24,450 nucleotides of DNA from NCBI RefSeq assembly GCF_003721225.1, contig NZ_RIZI01000158.1:1-24450 (forward strand). Reading direction: 5' to 3'. Under the pieces are notes generated by a model. The model was not told where the DNA came from and searched no databases. It saw only the letters and a program-made list of their open reading frames with translations. The position numbers and the translations under genes are program-made. The stretch's first letter is position 1; each line of letters opens with the position of its first letter. Origin of the DNA: Acidithiobacillus sulfuriphilus. Lineage in GTDB: Bacteria; Pseudomonadota; Gammaproteobacteria; Acidithiobacillales; Acidithiobacillaceae. Of the stretch, positions 1 through 9,053 are shown piece by piece.

Positions 1-1
1 G

Positions 2-703
2 ATTATTCAGGAAACCCGCCTCTTTGACGCCAACAAGGGGGAGACTCGCTCCATGCGCAGCAAGGAAGAGGCCAACGATTACCGCTACTTCCCCGACCCC
101 GACCTGCTACCGCTGATTTTTGACGAGGCGCGCATCGGGGCGGTGCGGGCGGCGTTACCCGAACTGCCGGATGCCAAGCGCGACCGTTTCATGCAGCAGT
201 ACGGCCTGCCGGCCTATGATGCCGGGGTCCTGACGGCTAGCCGCGCCGTGGCTGACTATTACGAAACGGTGGCCATGGGTGTGGATGCCAAGATGGCCGC
301 CAACTGGGTCATGGGCGATTTGCTGGGGGCTCTGAACAAGGCCGGTCTGGAGATGGAAAGCTGTCCGGTTGCGGCGGAAAAACTCCGTACCTTGCTGCAA
401 CGCATTGGTGACCAAACCATCTCCGGCAAGATCGCCAAGGACCTGTTCGAGCTGATCTTTGCCGAGGGTGGCGAGGTGGACGCCATCATCGCTAGCCGTG
501 GTTTACGGCAGATTACCGATAGCGGGGCCATTGCCGGTCTCATTGACGAGATCATTGGGGCGAATCCGCAGCAGGTAGCGGACTATCGCGGGGGTAAGGA
601 CAAGCTCCTGGCCTTCTTTGTGGGCCAGGTCATGAAGGCCAGCAAGGGCAAGGCCAATCCCGATCAGGTCAATGCCTTGTTGCGGGAAAAGCTGAAGGCG
701 TGA
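2..703 (+). CDS. gatB: Aspartyl/glutamyl-tRNA amidotransferase subunit B, C-terminal part (5' truncated by window)
   Basis: GatB is the tRNA-binding, kinase-like subunit of the GatCAB amidotransferase, which converts Glu-tRNA(Gln) and Asp-tRNA(Asn) to the Gln and Asn forms in the cytoplasm. The reading frame is open from base 2, upstream of the first ATG at 53, and begins with the family signature [20 protein letters not shown] followed by [13 protein letters not shown]. The rest is the helical domain and the YqeY-like C-terminal tail ([13 protein letters not shown], then [20 protein letters not shown] and [13 protein letters not shown], ending in LLREKLKA), which contacts the tRNA. About half of the protein lies outside the window; gatC and gatA would be expected upstream but cannot be seen. 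A terminator follows directly. Identification is secure from motif recognition. Confidence 0.97.
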   Translation: MIQETRLFDANKGETRSMRSKEEANDYRYFPDPDLLPLIFDEARIGAVRAALPELPDAKRDRFMQQYGLPAYDAGVLTASRAVADYYETVAMGVDAKMAANWVMGDLLGALNKAGLEMESCPVAAEKLRTLLQRIGDQTISGKIAKDLFELIFAEGGEVDAIIASRGLRQITDSGAIAGLIDEIIGANPQQVADYRGGKDKLLAFFVGQVMKASKGKANPDQVNALLREKLKA

Positions 704-710
704 TTTTGTG

Positions 711-749
711 GGAGCAGGGCGCTGAAAAGCGTCCTGCTCCTCCCTTTTT
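711..749 (+). terminator. Rho-independent terminator of gatB
   Basis: A 13-bp stem (711-723 with 728-740, one G-T wobble) closed by a GAAA tetraloop is followed by TCCCTTTTT. It starts 7 bases after the gatB stop codon and also lies just past the end of the convergent minus-strand gene at 769. Confidence 0.9.
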
Positions 750-768
750 GGCGGCTTACGGGACAGAA

Positions 769-1281
769 TCAGGCAGCAGGAGCGACCTTGTCGTTGCCGG
801 GCACTTCCTTGACCAGGTTCAGGAATGCGGAGAAGGGGCTCATGTTTTCCATGGCTTCCATCTTGGGACCCTTGAAGTTGAGGCGTCCGAACATCATGGC
901 GGTCATGGGGGAGCCCATGTGATGCCAGTCGTGGGTAGTAGCCCACATTTTGTAATCGTAGTCGTAGTTGAGATCCTTTGCCTTAACGGCGCCGCCATAG
1001 GTGCACAGGGCCTTGCCGTCTTTGGCGGAAATCTCCAACTGGACGGGGGGTACATTTTTGTAATTGGAGTCCGAGATCTCCATGATCTTGTACCCCTTGC
1101 CGCCGTTGTTTTTGATCCAACTGCCGCCCAGCTTGTCCGTGAGGGTTGCGTTGCTGTTCCACGCCGTGCAGAGTTCCTGCGCCCAAACTGGCGACATGAA
1201 GACCGGAATGTCGGCGAATGCTACGGTTGATCCTGCCAGGCTCAACCCCATGACCATGGCCAATGCGATCTTTTTGCTCAT
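769..1281 (-). CDS. Exported SCP2 (sterol-carrier-like) domain protein
   Basis: This is a 170-residue protein with an N-terminal signal peptide (MSKKIALAMVMGLSLAGSTV, cleavage probably after AFA). The mature part reads like an SCP2-type lipid-binding domain: the central GYKIMEISD stretch, the segment LEISAKDGKALCTYGG, and the C-terminal MTAMMFGRLNFKGPKMEAME followed by FSAFLNLV, a typical end for bacterial SCP2 proteins. Such proteins bind hydrophobic ligands; a periplasmic location is inferred from the signal peptide. The ATG at 1281 is chosen over the upstream ATG at 1362 because it starts the signal peptide and is preceded by AGAGGG seven bases away. It is transcribed toward gatB and appears monocistronic. 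Family assignment is from sequence impression only. Confidence 0.7.
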   Translation of the reverse strand: MSKKIALAMVMGLSLAGSTVAFADIPVFMSPVWAQELCTAWNSNATLTDKLGGSWIKNNGGKGYKIMEISDSNYKNVPPVQLEISAKDGKALCTYGGAVKAKDLNYDYDYKMWATTHDWHHMGSPMTAMMFGRLNFKGPKMEAMENMSPFSAFLNLVKEVPGNDKVAPAA

Positions 1282-1346
1282 AGACTTTCCCTCTGTGTAT
1301 GCTGTTGATGTGCCCCATGACGAGCATGTTAAGAGTATATCGGTAG

Positions 1347-1360
1347 GGTAAGGTCTTACC
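1347..1360. promoter_or_regulatory. Short palindrome upstream of the SCP2-like gene
   Basis: GGTAAGGTCTTACC is made of 6-bp inverted arms (GGTAAG/CTTACC) separated by two bases. It lies 66 bp upstream of the start at 1281, in an AT-rich stretch (1325-1420) that probably contains the promoter. It could be an operator half-site pair, or chance. Confidence 0.25.
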
Positions 1361-1548
1361 AAGCACGTATTTTTTGATCACGCTATAAAGTAGAAGAAAA
1401 TCAGTATATAAGATTATATGGCGGCGCAAGAATCTGCTCTGCTGCCTCCTTCGGGTCCGCCGAGGGTACGCTCCGCAGGCGCAGGGTCCACCAAGACCGG
1501 GCGTCGCCAGGCAACGGATAGCGGGCCGGCCCCGAACGTTCTTTTTCC

Positions 1549-2376
1549 CTATGCCGCCGCTGTTCGCCCCACCTTTACCGTTCTCTTTTGCGCTACCCGT
1601 TTGCCCGGTTCACCAAAGACCTCATGCACAAAGCACCAGCCATAGACGCCGGAAAAGAGCAGTAGGGCATTGCTGAGCAGGGCGGCCAGAATGGCCGCAT
1701 TGACAGTAGCAATGATCCCCGACAATGCCGTAGCCATGCCTTCGATTAACAAGGATGCCAATAAAAAGGCCATCCACACCCGGATATTGCGTAATACGCC
1801 GGAAAAACCGGCGATGAATGCGACGCTGGCGTGCCGGGTGACCCCCATCAGCATGATGCCCATGGACAGGATCAGAAAGGCATTGCCGACGGTTTCCTGG
1901 GTATTGCCCAGGGCGTTGCCGATCCAGGAGCGTATCCATAGGGGCAGAGCCAGCCATGGGGCCTGGCGGGTATGCGTCAAGTTCGCCGCGGCGGACAGGT
2001 GGTCCTGGCTGAGGATATTGCCCAGGAAGCGGTGCAACAGGAGCATCAGAACCAATATGGCGAGGATCAACGCCGTAATTTCGGCTAGCAGGCGCAGGAG
2101 GCCCAACCAAGGGAGATCGCGAATGGCGCGCAAGACTCCCGCCAGGTCCGTGATTCCCCCATGTACCGCCATGGCGCAGCCCATGATCAATACGCTGGTG
2201 CCACAGGCAATGGGAAAACTGAGCAGGGCAGGCTGCCAAGTCATATTGATGGCAGCCAGAGCCAGGTAAAGCACCGTGAAGGGGAGCGCCCCGGCACGGA
2301 GGAGATCCCGCGATTCACGTAACCAGCGCAGGCCCCAGCCGGGCTCTACCGTTTTCGGATTCAAGGCGTTGCCCAC
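1549..2376 (-). CDS. Polytopic inner-membrane protein, BPSS1780-like
   Basis: This is a 275-residue integral membrane protein with about six hydrophobic segments. An N-terminal cytoplasmic stretch (NPKTVEPGWGLRWLRESRDL) precedes the first helix (ALPFTVLYLALAAINM); the others lie near residues 50-70, 95-118, 165-185, 195-215 and 225-250. The N-terminal pattern, a short positively charged lead with GWxWL before the first helix, resembles the uncharacterised BPSS1780 family. No catalytic motif is visible. The start codon is GTG at 2376 with GGAGGG seven bases upstream. A C/G hairpin (2411-2428) sits 35 bases upstream. It is convergent with nothing and separated by about 185 bases from the next minus-strand gene. 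Function is unknown. Confidence 0.7.
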   Translation of the reverse strand: MGNALNPKTVEPGWGLRWLRESRDLLRAGALPFTVLYLALAAINMTWQPALLSFPIACGTSVLIMGCAMAVHGGITDLAGVLRAIRDLPWLGLLRLLAEITALILAILVLMLLLHRFLGNILSQDHLSAAANLTHTRQAPWLALPLWIRSWIGNALGNTQETVGNAFLILSMGIMLMGVTRHASVAFIAGFSGVLRNIRVWMAFLLASLLIEGMATALSGIIATVNAAILAALLSNALLLFSGVYGWCFVHEVFGEPGKRVAQKRTVKVGRTAAA

Positions 2377-2410
2377 GAAACTTCCCTCCGCACTGCCGAA
2401 GAAACCCCCT

Positions 2411-2428
2411 CACCCCGCCATTGGGGTG
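2411..2428. repeat. C/G hairpin upstream of the membrane protein gene
   Basis: CACCCC and GGGGTG pair around a 6-base loop. It resembles the other C-run/G-run hairpins of the window (3268, 5939, 14776, 15597) in lying in the 5' region of a gene. Confidence 0.5.
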
Positions 2429-2576
2429 GAAGCAAAGCTTTTCCAAACGCCCTTATGGCAGCCGCCAACGCCAACAATAGCATAACGACTGCCGGGAAAC
2501 GCCAAGGGCCAGACTACGTTACGTTATGAGACCAGGGAAAACCGCTGGGGTTCTATCGGCGCGCCCCAAGTTCGGA

Positions 2577-2582
2577 TAAAAT
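2577..2582 (+). promoter_or_regulatory. Possible -10 element of the tRNA-Ser gene
   Basis: TAAAAT sits 8 bases before the first base of the tRNA. No clear -35 hexamer is seen at the usual distance, so the call is weak. Confidence 0.35.
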
Positions 2583-2590
2583 ACGCGAAC

Positions 2591-2890
2591 GGAGGTGTGG
2601 CAGAGCGGTTGATTGCACCGGTCTTGTCCCATCGAGCCCCAGGGAGGAAACCCTCTGGGTGTCAGGAATCAAATTCGGCGAAGCCCCTGCGGACCAGCGA
2701 GGTAACGCCGAGCCAAGCCGGCCTCGCCGGAAGGTGTAGAGATCAGACGGTTCCCGCCTAAGGCCCATTGGCTATGGCGAAGGCATGATCCAGACCGCAA
2801 ACAGCGTGGCTGGTGGCGAAAGCCATAGTGGTACGGAAAACCGGCAGGGGTTCGCGCCCCTCGTGAGTTCGAATCTCACCGCCTCCGCCA
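2591..2890 (+). tRNA. tRNA-Ser(UGA), interrupted by a group I intron
   Basis: The exons 2591-2625 (35 nt) and 2836-2890 (55 nt) join into a 90-nt type II tRNA with encoded CCA. The acceptor stem is GGAGGTG with CGCCTCC, the D arm contains AGCGGTTGA, and the anticodon stem-loop is CCGGT-CTTGAAA-ACCGG with anticodon UGA. The long variable arm (GGGG/CCCC) is typical of serine tRNAs, and the T arm is GTGAG-TTCGAAT-CTCAC. The joined anticodon arm closely matches the E. coli tRNA-Ser(UGA) as I remember it. The anticodon is split after U34, so no functional tRNA is made without splicing. A standard intron-free tRNA search would miss or truncate this gene. Confidence 0.93.
2626..2835 (+). ncRNA. Group I self-splicing intron (IC3-like) in tRNA-Ser(UGA)
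   Basis: The 210-nt insert sits between U34 and G35. The 5' exon ends in U and the intron ends in G (2835), as group I rules require. GAG at 2634-2636 can act as the internal guide, pairing with exon CUU with a U-G wobble at the splice site. Long blocks match the Azoarcus tRNA-Ile intron: TCAAATTCGGCGAA, AACGCCGAGCCAAGC, GAAGGTGTAGAGA, CAGACGG and GTGGCGAAAGCCA. CGGCG (2676-2680) pairs with CGCCG (2706-2710), CCGGC (2718-2722) pairs with GCCGG (2726-2730), and a GAAA-capped hairpin occupies 2814-2825. The P7-region pair ATCA (2742-2745)/TGAT (2786-2789) replaces ACTA/TAGT of Azoarcus, a compensatory change that supports a folded, active ribozyme. There is no homing endonuclease ORF. Confidence 0.92.
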
Positions 2891-3430
2891 CATAAAAGAA
2901 GTAAGATAATGATATTTAAGTGATTTATTTTATATGGTAGGCAACGTCTGTCCTATCGTCTGCCCCGCTGATTTTGTAAGCGGGTTTCATTGCCATGGAA
3001 GCGGTTCCTTCGGTGTGCTCCAGGCAAGTCCAGCGGTTTTCCAAGCGGCGCCTGCTCCCCCAGCAATCGCTCCGCACCGACGGCCTGGCGGCATTGCGTG
3101 TCCTGGCCATGACGCGATATATCGCTACGCACGACCTCAAATCCTATCGAAAATCTGTTCCCCACCCCATCGCGCCATGGCCGCCTATTTCAATCGCGGA
3201 ATTTTTGGAAGTTGCGGTGGCTTGATGACCTGATTTGTCCCGTGATATTGCCATCACTCCATGCGATCCCCCCAAAAGAGGGGGGTTTGTTAGAGACCGT
3301 GGGATTGCTAGAGTGTACTCGGGCATATCTCGCCTCCGGAGCAGGCCATGCGCATTTACGCTCAACCCCCTTTATCCTTGGCGGCGTGCCCATTTCTGCT
3401 GCCCGCAGACCCCCGCCGCTCGCGGATCCC
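2891..3430. other. 540-bp region without a convincing gene
   Basis: An AT-rich start (2891-2940) follows the tRNA. The remaining bases are GC-rich, with several short overlapping open frames on both strands, none with a ribosome-binding site or recognisable protein. The stretch 2960-3120 has the look of a decayed mobile element or repeat, which would fit the 3' side of a tRNA, but no att-like copy of the tRNA 3' end was seen elsewhere in the window. The C/G hairpin at 3268 lies here, and the promoter of the regulator gene presumably does too. Confidence 0.5.
3268..3288. repeat. C6-AAAAGA-G6 hairpin upstream of the response regulator gene
   Basis: Six C, the loop AAAAGA and six G are followed by TTT, a perfect 6-bp stem. 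The 18-base core is identical to that at 14777-14794. It could act as a weak bidirectional terminator or be a dispersed repeat. Confidence 0.6.
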
Positions 3431-4051
3431 ATGAAAATCCTCCTCATTGATGACCATGCCCTGTTCCGGGCAGGGGTGCGGCTATTGCTGGGTACCATTA
3501 CCCCCGATGTGCAGGTATTCGAGGCGTCCACCGTTGGCGAATCCCTGGTCCTAGCGCAGGCTCATCCCGATCTGCAACTCTGCCTTCTTGATCTGGAACT
3601 CAAGCAGGAGCGTGGCCTGCCCGCCTTGAGTCAGATCAAAGCCGCAGCACCGGGGGTCGCGGTGGTCATCGTCTCGGGCTCGGAGGACCGCGCCACCGTG
3701 CGGGCCTGCCTGGAGGCCGGGGCCATGAGCTACATTCCCAAGAGCGTGCCTTCTGAGGTGTTCCTGCAAGCCTTGCTGCGGGTATTGGCCGGGGAAGTCT
3801 TCCTGCCTCCGGTGATCGGCGACGGCGATCCGGTCTCGCCGCCTGCGGCTCCGGCGATGACACCGCGCCAGCGCGAGGTGCTGACCGCCTTGAGCCGCGG
3901 ATTGCCCACCAAACTGATTGCCCGCGAACTCTCGCTCTCTGAATATACGGTCAAGGAACATATCGCCGAATTGTTCCGGATTCTCGGGGTGCATAGTCGG
4001 ACCGAGGCGGTCATCAAGGCCAGTCGCCTGTACCTGCGGCGTCATGACTGA
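3431..4051 (+). CDS. NarL/LuxR-family response regulator
   Basis: This is a 206-residue two-component output protein. Residues 1-120 form a receiver domain: acidic pair D7/D8 in MKILLIDDHALFRAG, phospho-acceptor D54 in CLLDLEL, and the conserved lysine K104 in YIPKSVP. Residues about 143-203 form a LuxR-type helix-turn-helix DNA-binding domain (MTPRQREVLTALSRGLPTKL, then the recognition region LSLSEYTVKEHI and LGVHSRTEAV). Phosphorylation would promote DNA binding at unknown promoters. The ATG at 3431 starts exactly at the family N terminus, although the frame is open upstream and no strong ribosome-binding site is seen. The stop overlaps the start of the kinase gene, so the two are translated together and are almost certainly partners. 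Confidence 0.93.
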   Translation: MKILLIDDHALFRAGVRLLLGTITPDVQVFEASTVGESLVLAQAHPDLQLCLLDLELKQERGLPALSQIKAAAPGVAVVIVSGSEDRATVRACLEAGAMSYIPKSVPSEVFLQALLRVLAGEVFLPPVIGDGDPVSPPAAPAMTPRQREVLTALSRGLPTKLIARELSLSEYTVKEHIAELFRILGVHSRTEAVIKASRLYLRRHD

Positions 4052-5906
4052 AATGCGGGATAACGCCCAACCACGGAGCAGTGGCCGCCTGCGCAGGCTC
4101 ATGGCATGGTTGCTGTCAGATTCCCCCATTACGGATCGGGATGCACCCTCGGCCCTCCAACAGGAAACGACGCGGGAGATCGTCACCCTGCACGCGCGTA
4201 TCCTCCTGCACATGCCAATCGTCCAACTGCTCTTTGTGATCGCTGTGGGGTGGATCGTTTTACCGGCAGTGCCTTTGGGGATCTTTCTGGTCTGGAGCGT
4301 GCTCACGGTGGGTACGGAGGGCCTGCGCGCCGTCAGCGCCCAGTGGATGTTGCCCCGTGTGCAGACGTTGGCGCCGAAGCATATGCACACCGTCTTCATG
4401 GTGTTGGACGCGCTATCCGGGGCTATGGTGGGGCTGGCCGCCGTACTGTTCCTCCGTCACCTTCCCCTTCTCCATCAGGTGCTGATCGAAATCATTCTGT
4501 TCGCCATCGCCGCTGCCGGCGTTTCGGTGGCCGTTTCCTCCAAATATATGCTGGCGGCATACTCGTTCCTGGTGCTGCTGGGTGCCTCGGTCACCTGGGC
4601 TGTGCTGCACCCCGGTCAGGCGGGGCCGGTTGCGGGGCTCACACTGCTGTATTGGGGATTTCTGATCGGAGTGTCCAGCGAGAGCGAACGTCTTTTGAAG
4701 CGTTCGGTCCAGATCCGTCAGGAACGGGACCGCATACTTCAGGATCTGGAGCGCAGCAACGCCGTGGCGCACGCCGCGACGGACCGGGCCGAGCAGACGG
4801 CCCAGGCGCGGGCCAGGGTGCTCGCCGCCGCCAGTCATGATCTGCGACAACCCCTGCATGCGCTATCCATTTACAGCGCCGTTCTGGCCGCGAATCCGTC
4901 GCCGCAAACCCTCCGGGAGGTCGGACACAACATCGACCAGATCGTGCGCGCGCTGGGAGGGATGCTGACGGACCTGCTCGACCTGTCGAGGCTGTCCTCG
5001 GGGTGCTATACGCCGCAACAGCAAATCTTCGCTCTGGACCAGACCGCAGCCGAGGTCTGTGCCGAGTATGACGCGGCCGCCGCCGAGAAAGGACTGGTGA
5101 TCCGCAGCACCCTGATCCCGATACAGATTGCCGGGGATGCTCCTGCGGTGGCGCGGATTGCACGCAACCTGATCGACAACGCCATCAAATATACCGACCA
5201 CGGAGAGATCCGCGTCGCGACGATGCTGGCGGATGGCGGCGCCGTCCTGTCCGTCGCGGATACCGGCAAGGGCATCGCCACTGTCGAACAGGAGCATATC
5301 TTCGAGGAGTTCTACCAGACCGATAACCCCGGACGCGACCGCAGCCAGGGTGTGGGTCTGGGTTTGTCCATCGTGCGCCGCCTCTGTGAATTGATGGATG
5401 CGCGCATCAGCGTCGAGTCGGCGCCAGGGGAGGGGGCCTGTTTTCGAGTGATTTTCCCCGGTCCGATGATTTCGCCCGGGCATCCCGCCGCCGTTCCGGG
5501 AGAGGAGACCCCGCCGAGTATCATGCAGGGTCTGCGGGTTTACGTGGTGGATGACGAGCTGGATATCCGGAACAGTATGCGCGCCCTGCTCCGCCTGTGG
5601 GGGATCGACGTGCACACGGCGGGATCCAACCAAGAAACCGAGACTCTGTTCACACGCCTGGGCCCGCCCGACCTGCTAATCGCCGATCTGCGTTTGGGAG
5701 AATCGGAACACGGGGCGGCGATGGCCACCCGCCTGCGCCAGGAGTATGGCCCCTTCCCGGTACTGATGATCACCGGCGAGACCGCCTCGCAGGCGTTGTG
5801 TCAGGCACGGGAAGCGGGTTTTGCGCTTTTGCAGAAACCGATTGCAGCAGAAGTCCTGCACGCGGCCATCGCGGCCATGCTGGGACCGGATATTGCGCGC
5901 GACTGA
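4044..5906 (+). CDS. Membrane hybrid sensor histidine kinase with C-terminal receiver
   Basis: This is a 620-residue partner of the preceding regulator, overlapping it by 8 bases. Residues about 50-215 contain roughly six hydrophobic segments with only short loops, so sensing is probably within or at the membrane. A short coiled coil (ERDRILQDLERSNAVAHAAT) leads to the HisKA domain with phospho-acceptor H265 in ASHDLRQPLHALSIY. The ATPase domain follows, with N379 in RNLIDNAIKYTD, the G1 box VADTGKGIA and GVGLGLSIVRRL. The receiver (residues about 498-615) has D503/D504, D548 in LIADLRL and K598 in LLQKPI, so a phosphorelay is possible. ATG at 4044 is chosen for translational coupling; 4053 and 4101 are alternatives. 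The signal is unknown. Confidence 0.92.
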   Translation: MTEMRDNAQPRSSGRLRRLMAWLLSDSPITDRDAPSALQQETTREIVTLHARILLHMPIVQLLFVIAVGWIVLPAVPLGIFLVWSVLTVGTEGLRAVSAQWMLPRVQTLAPKHMHTVFMVLDALSGAMVGLAAVLFLRHLPLLHQVLIEIILFAIAAAGVSVAVSSKYMLAAYSFLVLLGASVTWAVLHPGQAGPVAGLTLLYWGFLIGVSSESERLLKRSVQIRQERDRILQDLERSNAVAHAATDRAEQTAQARARVLAAASHDLRQPLHALSIYSAVLAANPSPQTLREVGHNIDQIVRALGGMLTDLLDLSRLSSGCYTPQQQIFALDQTAAEVCAEYDAAAAEKGLVIRSTLIPIQIAGDAPAVARIARNLIDNAIKYTDHGEIRVATMLADGGAVLSVADTGKGIATVEQEHIFEEFYQTDNPGRDRSQGVGLGLSIVRRLCELMDARISVESAPGEGACFRVIFPGPMISPGHPAAVPGEETPPSIMQGLRVYVVDDELDIRNSMRALLRLWGIDVHTAGSNQETETLFTRLGPPDLLIADLRLGESEHGAAMATRLRQEYGPFPVLMITGETASQALCQAREAGFALLQKPIAAEVLHAAIAAMLGPDIARD

Positions 5907-5938
5907 TTATTCGCGTTCGTTACTAAAGCCCGCTTTAT

Positions 5939-5956
5939 CCCCCCCCAATGGGGGGG
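5939..5956. repeat. C8-AAT-G7 hairpin between kinase and beta-barrel genes
   Basis: Eight C, AAT and seven G form a 7-bp GC stem. It lies 33 bases past the kinase stop and 100 bases before the next start, so it could terminate the two-component operon, although only TTGT follows the stem. Confidence 0.55.
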
Positions 5957-6056
5957 TTGTAGTCTGTGGGGGCGGGGCTAGACTCAACACAAAGGCGTAA
6001 ACGAATGTGCCGAGCATTGGCTCTATAAAACAGCAATACAGATCGGAGGGTAGAAA

Positions 6057-6848
6057 ATGCGCAGGTTACGTTTCGCCTTGCTGTTAGGCTTAGCCTTGGC
6101 GCCGATCCCCGGTTGGGGGGCTGTAAATTGGTCGATCAGCAATGTCCCCTCGTACTTCGGTGGCGATTTCCACAGCAGTGTCCATACCGGGATTTTCTAC
6201 GACCCCACAACCCTCCAAGCCCAGACCAACAATTGGTGGGCCAGCCTCACGATTCCCTATATTACTATCACCAATCTGCCCAATGGGGCGGCCTATAACA
6301 GGGGTGTGGTCGTGGGCAGCAGCAAGGGCACACCGACCCACAACGCGTCTGGCCTTGGGGATATCCTGCTTTCGGCCCATTACCGCGTTTACCGGGGGGT
6401 AGGATTCTGGCCTTCGATGGAACCTTATGCGCAGATCAAATTTGGTACGGCTTCATCGACCGAGGGGCTCGGCACGGGCCTCACCGACTACGAGATCGGC
6501 AGCAACTTCTCTGAAAATCTGGGTTGGATACGCCCCTTTTTCAGTGTCGGCTACGACTTCGTGGGACGGGATAAGGCCTATCCGTTGCGTAATATCCTGA
6601 CCTACAGTGTCGGCACCACCATGTCCGTCTTCGTACCTGGCGAGACCCGGCAATCCAATTTTCTGACGCTTCTCTACAGTGGAAGTCAGTCCGAACTCAA
6701 CGGCTATCCCAGCATCGGCACCGTCCTGCTGGCGTGGAACCACGACTTTACCCCTGCAGGTACGGGATTTCAGTTTTATCTGGCCAAGGGCGTAACCTCC
6801 AGCAGCCCCGGCTTCGGTGTGGGTTTTGGCTTTCAGGTTGCGCTCTAG
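6057..6848 (+). CDS. Outer-membrane beta-barrel protein (transporter/MetA-pathway-like)
   Basis: This is a 263-residue exported protein. The signal peptide MRRLRFALLLGLALAPIPGW ends near GWGA. The mature part alternates hydrophobic and polar residues with many aromatic and Gly/Ser/Thr residues (NNWWASLTIPYITITNLPNG, GLGDILLSAHYRVYRG, MEPYAQIKFGTAS) and ends with strand-like GFGVGFGFQVAL. The layout resembles the phenol MetA-degradation-type barrel family of putative outer-membrane transporters. GGAGGG lies 7 bases before the ATG. An AT-rich stretch at 6020-6035 (CTATAAAAC) may be its -10 region. It heads a plus-strand run with the Sel1 lipoprotein 9 bases downstream, and may be controlled by the two-component system just upstream, though that is inference from position only. 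Confidence 0.75.
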   Translation: MRRLRFALLLGLALAPIPGWGAVNWSISNVPSYFGGDFHSSVHTGIFYDPTTLQAQTNNWWASLTIPYITITNLPNGAAYNRGVVVGSSKGTPTHNASGLGDILLSAHYRVYRGVGFWPSMEPYAQIKFGTASSTEGLGTGLTDYEIGSNFSENLGWIRPFFSVGYDFVGRDKAYPLRNILTYSVGTTMSVFVPGETRQSNFLTLLYSGSQSELNGYPSIGTVLLAWNHDFTPAGTGFQFYLAKGVTSSSPGFGVGFGFQVAL

Positions 6849-6857
6849 GGGATTGAG

Positions 6858-7460
6858 ATGAACATTCTTTCGTGGCGTTTTGTATTCATCTCTGGCCTGA
6901 TGGCGCTTTCTGGCTGCGGCATGGCACCGACTCTTTCCCAAGTACAATCGTCTAATCCGGCACCGCAAGGTTATGTCTGGGAGCCTGCCGGATTAGGGTT
7001 TTATCGTACCGTGCCAAAGCCTCTTGCCGCTGCGGGAGCGGATGCAATGGCTGCCGATGCTGCGCGTATCGCAGCTCAGTTCAAGCAGATGGAAGCGTAT
7101 GAAAGGGGAGGGATAGACGGCCCGCCCAACTTTGCCAAAGCCGCTGCGGTGTTGCGGCAGATCGTGGCAGCCGGCAACGCAGGGGGCGTTCTGTCCGAGC
7201 AGAAACTTGCTATTGCCTACCAGTGGGGGCTCGGCTTGCCGCGCTCCGAGGCCGAGGCGCTTTCATGGTGGCGGGCTGCCGCGGAACATGGAAATCAGTT
7301 GGCCGAGGCCATGATGATGCATTTCTACACGATCGGCGGCGATGGCTTGAAGGCCGACAGACAGAAGGCCGAATTCTGGCGCAAGGCGTTGCAGCACACG
7401 GTACCTGGCTTGGCAGCGCTCAAACTACCGGACAGCACTGCAGTATTGAAGGGGCCATGA
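6858..7460 (+). CDS. Sel1-repeat lipoprotein
   Basis: This is a 200-residue protein with a lipoprotein signal (hydrophobic core, then lipobox LSGC with Cys20), so it is anchored by lipid in the envelope. After a linker containing [16 protein letters not shown], residues about 80-185 carry degenerate Sel1-type helical hairpins: [40 protein letters not shown] and [19 protein letters not shown]. Sel1 repeats mediate protein-protein contacts. It is one of four Sel1 proteins in this window and the most diverged. It starts 9 bases after the barrel gene and ends one base before the next ATG, so the three are very probably one operon. Confidence 0.85.
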   Translation: MNILSWRFVFISGLMALSGCGMAPTLSQVQSSNPAPQGYVWEPAGLGFYRTVPKPLAAAGADAMAADAARIAAQFKQMEAYERGGIDGPPNFAKAAAVLRQIVAAGNAGGVLSEQKLAIAYQWGLGLPRSEAEALSWWRAAAEHGNQLAEAMMMHFYTIGGDGLKADRQKAEFWRKALQHTVPGLAALKLPDSTAVLKGP

Positions 7461-7461
7461 A

Positions 7462-8640
<1,179 letters not shown>

Positions 8641-8675
8641 TCTGGGATCAAGACATAAGCGAGGTATCGAAAATC

Positions 8676-9044
8676 ATGAAAAACAAAATTTCAGATTTAT
8701 CCAAGGTGGAACTGGTTTTTTCCCCGTCGTCATTCGCTTCCGGAATTTCATCTGCGACAACAAACCCCACTTCAAGCTTACCAGGGGAGACTGCGGCGGA
8801 GGCCTTTATCCATCCGGAAGTTGGGCAAACAGAACTCTTATTCATGTCCCTGGATAAGCTGATAGCATACTTTAAAAATTTTTTGGTCGCGGAAATTGAA
8901 TTGACGATTAACGGTGCGGTGGAAACCAACGGTTTACTACGTTTGGCTATTACAGCAAAAGGACAAGGCGGGGTTAGGGTTTTGCTTAAACCGGCGGAAA
9001 CGATGCTCACCAACGCCCCGGACAAATCACCGCAAGCCGATTAG
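8676..9044 (+). CDS. Small soluble protein, possibly trypco-like
   Basis: This is a 122-residue protein without signal or membrane segment, preceded by GAGG 12 bases upstream. The N-terminal half is low in complexity (Ser/Thr/Pro). The second half (residues about 58-108) has a helix (LFMSLDKLIAYFKNFL) followed by a beta-rich part (AEIELTINGAVETNG, LLRLAITAKGQGGVRVLLKP). This helix-then-strands layout recalls the trypsin-co-occurring (trypco) domains found with STAND and protease conflict proteins, but the resemblance is an impression only. It sits 35 bases after the Pro-rich exported protein and 9 bases before the next frame, so it is likely co-transcribed. Function is unknown. Confidence 0.6.
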   Translation: MKNKISDLSKVELVFSPSSFASGISSATTNPTSSLPGETAAEAFIHPEVGQTELLFMSLDKLIAYFKNFLVAEIELTINGAVETNGLLRLAITAKGQGGVRVLLKPAETMLTNAPDKSPQAD

Positions 9045-9053
9045 GAAAGCGAA

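Noticed and set aside
1418..1645. Plus-strand 75-codon frame
   Set aside because: It overlaps the 3' end of the membrane protein gene and has random-looking composition.
2925..3165. Minus-strand frames after the tRNA
   Set aside because: Arg-rich, without ribosome-binding site or recognisable motif; treated as non-coding or debris.
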